64,000 nucleotides of DNA from Pempheris klunzingeri. Taxonomy: Eukaryota > Chordata > Actinopteri > Acropomatiformes > Pempheridae. Within the stretch, counting starts at the first letter, position 1, and each line of letters opens with the position of its first letter. The notes beneath the pieces are model-generated. The model saw only the letters and a program-made list of their open reading frames with translations. It was not told where the DNA came from and made no database searches. Shown here one piece after another: positions 56,754 through 64,000 of the stretch. The position numbers and the translations under genes were made by a program. Location of the stretch: positions 3,510,885-3,574,884 of the forward strand of contig NC_092029.1 of assembly GCF_042242105.1 (NCBI RefSeq). The letters run 5' to 3'.

Positions 56754-59700
56754 CACACTCTGAAAACACTCATTGTATAGATGCTTAGTTTTGATTATCA
56801 TTACCAATATCATGTATGATTTATGTTTGTCTGTGCAGGAAAAGACAGCCAACAGCTTCCAGTATACCAGGTAGGCTCCTATGTAACATGTTTGTGCCTT
56901 ATTTGCTGTATTTAACAGAGGACAACAGGGAAATATAATGTCTAACGCTGCCATTTATTCGTCTGCTCCTCCTCCTCGTTTTCTGCAGGCTAAAGGAGTG
57001 CTGACGCTGAAGCTGGGCTCCTTCAAAGCCCCTCACCATGAAAAGAGCGGACAAGGACTGTCTATGGATTGGCTGCCTGTAAAACCACACAACATAATGG
57101 CCATTGGATTCTATGATGGTATGAATTGATTTCTTGGAGATGTTCTTGATTGATTGGTTTTGAAAGAGCAAACAAATGCACAGTCTAAATCCCCTCATCT
57201 GTACACACATTTTCTCTTTCTTGTCACTTTTTCTTACAAATAGCATTTTTCATCTGTGTCTTCATGAACTAGTTGCTTTAAATAATTTTTCAAATGTCTC
57301 GTCTTTTCTTTTGTGTTTGTCTTTTAATGTGTTTTTTTTTATTACAGGTGTAGTCGGTCTGTGGAATCTGTCCTCGAGGTCTGCGCTGTTACGAGTGCGA
57401 GAGCCAGACGGGCCACTCAGCCTGCTGCCCTATCGATGCCTCCTGGCTCACGACCACGCTGTCCGGGCCCTGTGCTTCTGTCCTGCCTCCAGGTAGACAC
57501 CTTCTCCCTCATCTCACCTGCGTGTGTGCATGTGATGGACAGATTTTCAGCTTGATCCGTTGGTGTTTGTCATAGTAAGATTCCTAAATCTTATAATATC
57601 GTTTCTTTGACCGTTCTGGGAAATCGTTCAGGTTTCACACCAAGCAGTAGTAAGAAAGACTTATTTAAACTCTTCAAGCTTTCATTAGTCATTAGTGACT
57701 TCAGAATCATTTATCTTGCAACTACTCAGCATGTCCAGTTTCAGGACAAATCAAGGTTATTTTAATAACCTTTAATCGTTTAAAACACCCTCATACAGGC
57801 AAAAAAACCCTTTTATCGCAGGAGAGAGGATGAATTGCAGGATTTTCTGTTTACTTGTTCATCTTTTTTAGTTTTCTCATCTACCTAAGTTTGGCAGCTT
57901 TGTTAACAGCCAATTAAAAAGTGTACTCAGGCACTAGAATAAATCTTGAAAGCAGAAGCTTGCTCCAGTGTACTCAGGCACTAACTCAAAACGTAGGGTA
58001 CAAGGTCCTCTCTGAGCCGTCACCATTCAGATTCAGAAGATGTAACCTCACTTATCTCCCTGCTAGTCAACATCCACTGATCTCCAGGCTGCAGCCTCTC
58101 GGAGCTCCGATGACCTTGAGTAAGATCTTCCCTAAAATTACTCCAAAGTTCGATCTACCTGCTTGGAATATTTATCTGTCTTAAGACCTTCAGAGAATAC
58201 AGTTCTGAAGTACTGAAAGAAGGAAAATAAAACACAAACTTGCAGGAAAAGCACATTTATTTGCACTTTAAGTCTCCGGGAGCTATTTATTGCTTTTAGA
58301 GCGACGATAATGAACAAGCCACAGATATCTGATTGCTTTTAGGGAGACTTCTGCAAAGGCCCCTTTAAAGTGCTCCAGGAAAGTTAGACAGATCCATGCT
58401 GAAGTCTTTCTATGTCTTGCTGACTACATTTTAATCTGATTTCAGGCTATTGTTGTAATTGGCTTTATGTGGCTGAAACTACACTTTCTCACTTGTGTCT
58501 TTACTGTTCGGAGAAAGCCATCCAGGGAAGGGATGTTCAGGTTTTTGGCCCTGACTCCAATTTGGCTACTTTTAAAACGGGGTATCTCTGATATCAAATC
58601 CAATCTCGTACTTCTGTTTATCCAAATGTTGACTAAATACGTATCTGACACGTTGAAGTAACGGATGTAGCCTTCTAAATGTTGCACACCTTATTTTTCA
58701 CAAGCTACTTGATCCAAATACCCTGGTTCAGATTCAATCACCCCTGTAACACCAGCAGTGGATGTGCTGGAGTATAATAAAGACGTGACTGCTATATTCC
58801 ACTCAGATGTGTAGTTATTAACAGTCAAGAAGATTTTCTGTTTTCTAAAAAGGATTTTAATCAACTCTGGACTGCACTTTTTCCAGACTATATTTAAACA
58901 CTTCAGGTGTCTCCATGCAGTCATTTGGTGACTCCAAGAGACGTTTTTCTGTCTTTTAGCCAGACAATCAAACCAAATTCTCCTTGTAGTTTCTCCCAGA
59001 TTCTGAAGCGTACTGTCTATGAGGTGAGCACTGACTGCCCAGTGTCCAGTATGTGATAAAGGGTCATGGCTGATCATTTCACTTTAACCCTCATACAGAT
59101 GATTTCAGCGCCCTTAAATGTTTTTCTGCTCCATTACCCAGCTGATGTAGATGAGGAGAATAATGGAGGGGTCATTTATATCACTAATGTCTGCTACATG
59201 GATTCACTGATATGCTCTGCAAGTCAGCATAAGGGCCAAAGTAATATCCCCAAATTGTCTTTTTATTAAAAGTCTGATATTGGCCAGAGATCCATCCATC
59301 TCTGAGGTTAAAGGGATTAGTGAGGAATCTGCTCTACCATCTTTTAAGGGGCTGACAAGCCGCCTGAAATGATGTAAATTCCTTCTCAAAAGCCTTTTCT
59401 GACATTATTGCAGTTTTGGGAGAAATGCTGAGATTGCAGTTCAAGGAGAAATGCTGAAAAACAATTTCTGAAAGCATATCGAACATCAGCTCAAAATATG
59501 AGCAATCAGCATCAGCTTGCAAACTCTGCCGATGCTTTCTAGCATCCGTTTGGCCTTAATCTCATGTGTTCGTTTAATGGGGTTTGAAGAAGAGCACCCC
59601 GTTGCACCAGTGACCCCTTTAACACTTAAAAATGTCCCGGCACTGCAACTTCTCTGCTCCTCGTTGTCCCACATAGAGTCAGGAAGGATCAGCGCTGCTG

Positions 59701-62700
59701 GCAGGCTTGTCTTTTTGAGATTTTATCAGCCGAGTGCCATTTATTTCGTGAGTTTTCCAAACCTGAAATGAAACTGCTGGCTGTTCTCTAGTGAAGTGCA
59801 TGTTCGAACATTCAGAGCTGAGCAGCCTGTTCCATTTATAGCTGCGTACCTGTGGCTAACTTTAGCATAACATTAGCTTAGCATCCAAAGAGGAGAACAG
59901 GAGCTGTGAGCAGGATCACTTTAGATCATAAATTATTGTTGCCTAAACAGGAGAACTATTTTTAGCCTATCCCGATAATGTAGAAAGTAAAATACTTAAG
60001 ATTGAAATGTTTCAGTGCCACATTAAAGTCCTCTGTTTTTTTCTTCCAGATGATTTGAATGAATTTCAATTATTAATTTAATTAATTACATTTAATATAA
60101 TTTGACCTCATATTAACATAACCATTAACGTCTTTGCAGCGTCGTTCATCTTTGGGCAGATCTGACACTAACTGGACCAAGTGCTGTGTTTGTCTTTCTT
60201 TTATTTATTATTTACTGTGTTTGTGCTTCATATGGAACAGTATGAACCTAAAGTTGAACCAGAGGTGTGTACGTGTGGAACGAGGTGAATCCTCCAGAGA
60301 GAGATTCGCCCTCTCTGGCAGCAGAGAGGACACATTTCTTGTCTGGATCACTGCTTTTTAATTACACAGCCACACTGAAAGAGATAAAACTACCCCTCTG
60401 TCTGTTCCACTTCTACATTTCTTTTCTCCTCTCACTTGAACAGTTTGTCATCTTTTCTCTCTGCTTCCAGACACCACACTAAAGAAATCTGCTTGTATTG
60501 ATTGTTCTGTCATCATTTGTTTTATGGAAGACACCGCTGTCACATTTGATCAATGTAAGGGGAATGATGCATTTCAGGACTGTGTTCAAGCTTCGCATTA
60601 CAACTGAATTCATAATTAGTGGGGCCTGTAGGTTTATCACAGATATGTCAGTATCAGGGTATATGTGAGCCAGTAAGTGAAAAGAAATGCCAAGGATACG
60701 TCTTGAAATGTTCTTGCAATCCTTTAGTTTATCCACCAAAGAGTATTGACAAACTCTCAAATATCAATATTAGAATCGGCCTCAGATATCCTGTATCAGT
60801 CAGGCTACATTATTCAGCCTTTTCCAGTGTTAAATCTCTTTGTCTGTTTCTCTCAGACATCTGTTGGTGACAGCTGGAGAAGACCGATATGTGAAGACGT
60901 GGGATCTGAGGCGGTTCTATGATCCCATCACTGTTCAGAAACGCAATCTGACCAATGAAATCGTTTGGCCGTTGAATGCACCCGGCTACATGTTAGCCCA
61001 GGAGAACGCCTATGCAGCGTAAGACGTCTTCATCCAGAAATGTCCCTAAAGTACATCATGTGCGCTATTTTCTCAGACTTGAGGATTCTCGCCCCAGAAA
61101 CCATTGAAACTGAAACTGTTGGTATTGAAAACTGTGTACATCCAGGTCATACTGACACACGTTTCATTATTTTTGTCTCTCTTTTTCCTTTCTTCTTCTG
61201 TTTCATTTCTTTATTCAGGGCTGGTTCACATGGAGTTCACTACTTTGACCATCACATGCACTCCTACTTCGCAATTCCAAGGACCGGCACAGTGTGGGTG
61301 AGTGTGCTAGTCCTCCATCCTTCAGTCTGTGGCGTCCCCGAAATCAGCCACGAAGCACAAGAGCTAATACTTAGGACCACATGGTCGTTAAAAAATGCAC
61401 CTGGTACCAGAACAATGTAGTTAGTAGACCATAAAAGCATAAAACATTTTCCTACAACTGGATGATGATACTGAGGCAAGTTGTGGTGCTGAAATTAGTC
61501 TGGAACTACCTTATACATGTATTAAATTCACTCCAAGTAATTTATAAACCAGTTTTCACCACTGAAAGTTCAATCAGTTTATATTACACCCACTACAATG
61601 TCAGTAGACTTGAATTTTACCACATTACACTATTTTTCGTTGTAAAACCTTAGAGAGTTATCCCAAACGAGACAGCAGTTCAAGATGGAAAAAGCTAATA
61701 TCTTAATTCTCGTTTTATCTTTTTCATGTTTCCTTGCAGTCCTTATCTTACACTGATTGGATGAACTGTTTGGTGACATCAGACAGCCTTGGTGAGGTGA
61801 TCTTCGCCCTGTTACCTCAGATATGCTTCTGTCCTCAATACATCAAACGCACAATAGAGAGACGTTTTGTAAGTTTACTGTTATTTTTTTCTGTTTCCTT
61901 GTTTTTCTCTTTCTTTCTTCCACCTAATTATAATCACCTTTATTCTAAGATGAATATTCAATGTTATGTTACTGTATACTGTATTTAGTGAAAGGCTCTG
62001 AAGACATTAGTGTGTTCTCCTGTCCCTGTGTCTTCAGCCCATCTTCTGCTCATCTTTGGTGCCTTATGATACAAATGAAGAAGAAAATCAAGAGACGGGA
62101 GGAGCAGAGGAGCAGGAAGGTGAAGAGACAGATGGACCGGACGGTGGATCTGAAGGAGGGAATGAGAATGACAATGAAAACGGAGGGGAGGGAAGAAGAG
62201 GGAGAAAGGATAACGGCCTTCCCCTGCGCTTCCCGACGTACAAAGAGGCTGTGAAGAAATACTACCTCCAGCATACAGACAACGATATGGTGGGTAGTTT
62301 CACAGAGCAAGTCACAAAGTGCTTCACATAAGGCAACAAATAAAAAAAAGTTGTTATTGAATCAGGAGAAGTACATGTGCGTTTGTAGAACAGCCAATAG
62401 GAGCTCTCTCTCTCTCTGAGGCGACCTGTGAAGTCTCCCATCACAGACAAGACTCACTAAAGCCTGAAAATGGCCAAGAGGACGTGCACGAGTCGAGTTT
62501 GCTCTCACACAGCTTGAATTACAACATGCTGATTGTGGGATAGTCGTCCGATGGCACTAAACATAAACTGCCTCCCCAGCTTGTATTTTTTTAAACTCAC
62601 TCCTACTGTACATGTAGCAGTCTGATAATCATCTCCTCTGACTTTCAGCGGAACTTTAGGGGAAACGAGAAGCGAGCTATATGGAAACGAATGAAAGACA

Positions 62701-62756
62701 CAGAGGGAAAGGCCAAGATCAACATGGATGAGATGCCATTGGTTGCACTACACAAG
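47777..62756 (+). CDS. gtf3c2: General transcription factor 3C subunit 2 (TFIIIC110), 3' partial
   Basis: WD-repeat subunit of TFIIIC, the B-box-binding factor that assembles RNA polymerase III on tRNA-type promoters. Coding exons: 47777-47801, 48487-49105, 49269-49396, 50158-50339, 50665-50750, 50969-51046, 51724-51825, 51962-52189, 52436-52547, 52658-52775, 56839-56870, 56989-57118, 57348-57492, 60857-61018, 61219-61297, 61740-61868, 62038-62289, 62649-62756, giving 905 codons in frame. Matches to human include [82 protein letters not shown] and [15 protein letters not shown]. The human protein continues past this point with a final propeller segment (SPNLDSYGWLVSGG region), which is not found here, so the 3' end lies beyond 64000. 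ATG at 47777 is preceded in the same exon by an out-of-frame ATG (47741) whose short frame stops just downstream. Confidence 0.96.
48487..49105 (+). CDS. gtf3c2: gtf3c2 exon 3: basic disordered N-terminal region
   Basis: A 619-base exon. It encodes [15 protein letters not shown], then a [15 protein letters not shown] run, then histone H1-like [20 protein letters not shown], ending [11 protein letters not shown]. The human N-terminus has AT-hook-like GRKRGG and KKRGRKSK in the equivalent place, followed by [20 protein letters not shown], which aligns with [20 protein letters not shown] across this exon boundary. A DNA- or RNA-binding role is inferred from composition. Confidence 0.9.
50927..50963 (+). 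repeat. gtf3c2: TG microsatellite at a splice acceptor
   Basis: About 18 TG units run directly into TTCCAG, the acceptor of the exon at 50969-51046. There is almost no polypyrimidine tract between them. Confidence 0.9.
52881..52895 (+). promoter_or_regulatory. CTCF-like motif
   Basis: TCAGCAGAGGGCAGT matches CCASYAGRGGGCRSY at 14 of 15 positions. Motif match only. Confidence 0.35.
53555..53685 (+). repeat. Interspersed repeat, 3' part
   Basis: The phrase ATCAAAATAGTTTCTGATTA followed by TCTGTTGATCAACTA is the other half of the repeat family seen at 45140-45320. Confidence 0.5.
53875..53902. repeat. CA microsatellite
   Basis: Perfect CA array in a gtf3c2 intron. Confidence 0.9.
54081..54118. 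repeat. GT microsatellite
   Basis: Perfect GT array in a gtf3c2 intron. Confidence 0.9.
56690..56752. repeat. CA microsatellite
   Basis: About 62 bases of perfect CA, roughly 90 bases before the small exon at 56839-56870. Confidence 0.95.
57493..60856 (+). other. gtf3c2: gtf3c2 long intron, possibly transposon-derived
   Basis: About 3.4 kb. Between about 57900 and 59770 it carries several ORFs of 60-130 codons on both strands, longest on the minus strand at 58691-59077. These suggest a decayed element, but no diagnostic transposase or reverse-transcriptase motif was recognised. Confidence 0.35.
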
Positions 62757-64000
62757 GTATCCACACACACACACACACACACAGAGTACAGATACCATCA
62801 TACTCTTGCTGCAGCTCATCATAAGGAAGGAGGGAAGAGAAAGATAAACACAAGAATGGACACAGAGGTGAGAGATGAAAGAAGAGCCTCTTCCTCCTCC
62901 CTCTTTCTCCTCCACTGATGGGCAGCTATAAAGAGGGGCTGAATGTAATGATGTGTAAAATGAGAAAAATGTCACCCTCAGTGGAGGAAGGGAGGGGGAG
63001 ATGGAAAGCGGCCATTTGAGGATTTGATGTGTTTAATTTTAAGAGAGGCAGAGTGGAGGGTGTCACCGTGCCCTCTGGGACGAGATGATGGACGGGCTCT
63101 TCGTGGGACAATCTAAAAAAGCGAACGCCACTGGGTTTTTTGACTGGTATTATGTCTGAAGGGTATATATGGATTAGAGGGAAGAGACTGACTCAAGAGG
63201 AGGAAGAGGAAAAAAAAATAAAGAGGCACAACAGTGCGGTTTATAGTGATGAAGAGAGGGATTGATGAGTGTCAGCAAAGAAAGGAGGCAGTGATGTTGA
63301 CTCACTGAGGGCTACAGCTGAGTCATTCACAGAGGAGGGAAGAGTGGACAGAAACTACTTGAATAAAAGTATTATTAGTCTTTAATAACAATAACTCAAG
63401 CAGAAGTAATAGCAGTCATCAAGATAAATACTAAACAATAGCAAGGTTGACATGATATGTGGAGTTCCTCAGGGATCAATACTTGGTCCACTGCTGTTCA
63501 GCCTGAAAACACTTCTTCAATGTGGCATAATAGAAAAACACATTACAGTATTAATGGAGTGATGCCCGTTCTTGTCCTGGAGACTTCAGCTCAGTATTTT
63601 GTGCCATGAATTACAAACATTTACTGTTTCTTTTAGAATTAATTAGTAATATTTTCAATATTTTTCTCTGCGTGTGGTTTATTTATTCATTTATTTAGTG
63701 TTGTGTCTGAGAGAGCTTAATACACAACAGCTTAAAGACAAATTGTGGTATTTTTCTTATTCTCATGAATATGTAACAACACTTCTTCCAAAATAGAGAT
63801 TCAGGAAATGTGACTCCACCACGTGAATTGTTGCAACTCTGAGTCTGACCGAAAGAAAGTAGTCCCATGGATTAGCTGTTCAGGCCAATACTGATTCAAA
63901 ATAGCTGGATTGGGGGATGCTGACAAACAGGGCTGATCAATTCAATTCCATATTCAGTTGCTACATGATGCATCAGCAGCACACTGGTAGACCCACTGTG
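62757..64000 (+). other. gtf3c2: gtf3c2 last visible intron
   Basis: Begins with a CA microsatellite (62761-62783) right after the donor. It contains a LINE reverse-transcriptase fragment at about 63435-63540. The remaining gtf3c2 coding sequence is not found here. Confidence 0.55.
63435..63540 (+). mobile_element. LINE reverse-transcriptase fragment
   Basis: One frame reads MICGVPQGSILGPLLFSL, the conserved RT palm motif GVPQGSxLGPLLF of non-LTR retrotransposons. It is short and isolated, with a stop soon after, so it is a fossil. Confidence 0.8.

Larger units (their letters stand above)
52776..56838 (+). other. gtf3c2: gtf3c2 long intron
   Basis: About 4.1 kb. It holds CA/GT microsatellites (53875-53902, 54081-54118, 56690-56752), a repeat half at 53555-53685 and a CTCF-like motif at 52881-52895. 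ORFs near 55400 and 56250 have no recognisable content. Confidence 0.6.

Overview
The window reads as teleost fish nuclear DNA, most likely a percomorph. It has split genes with GT-AG introns, many CA/GT, TA and GATA microsatellites, and several interspersed repeats I recognise as common in percomorph genomes. I see no bacterial or phage features and no CRISPR array. Four protein-coding genes were assembled by hand from splice sites, reading frame and remembered homology.

Layout. (1) 1052-22779, minus strand: triadin (trdn), the sarcoplasmic-reticulum anchor of the muscle calcium-release complex, with 29 coding exons. Every internal exon is a multiple of three and splices in phase 1. One exon (9634-12282) adds about 883 almost purely Glu/Asp residues, and another carries a Pro-Val minisatellite. 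The 3' end is not seen with certainty. (2) 25215-28957, minus strand: a five-exon, 180-residue tail-anchored protein of an uncharacterised fish alpha/beta family. (3) 33225-41150, plus strand: znf512, a C2H2 zinc-finger protein of 887 residues with a repeat-rich exon and a His/Gln-rich last exon that mammalian ZNF512 lacks. (4) 47777-62756, plus strand: gtf3c2, the WD-repeat TFIIIC110 subunit of RNA polymerase III factor TFIIIC. Its last coding exon(s) lie beyond the window.

How they relate. znf512 and gtf3c2 are neighbours on human 2p23, whereas TRDN lies on human 6q22, so the window crosses an ancestral synteny junction. No shared pathway is evident. Triadin acts in excitation-contraction coupling, ZNF512 and GTF3C2 act in chromatin and transcription, and the small tail-anchored gene has no known role. 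Introns and spacers hold a tRNA-derived SINE with target-site duplication, a TTAA-flanked piggyBac-type MITE, decayed LINE fragments, inverted-repeat elements and microsatellites.

The strongest candidates for something undescribed are the giant acidic triadin exon embedded in a fully frame-neutral micro-exon array, the orphan tail-anchored gene, the znf512 RDR-repeat exon, and a (TG)n tract abutting a frame-neutral exon of gtf3c2.
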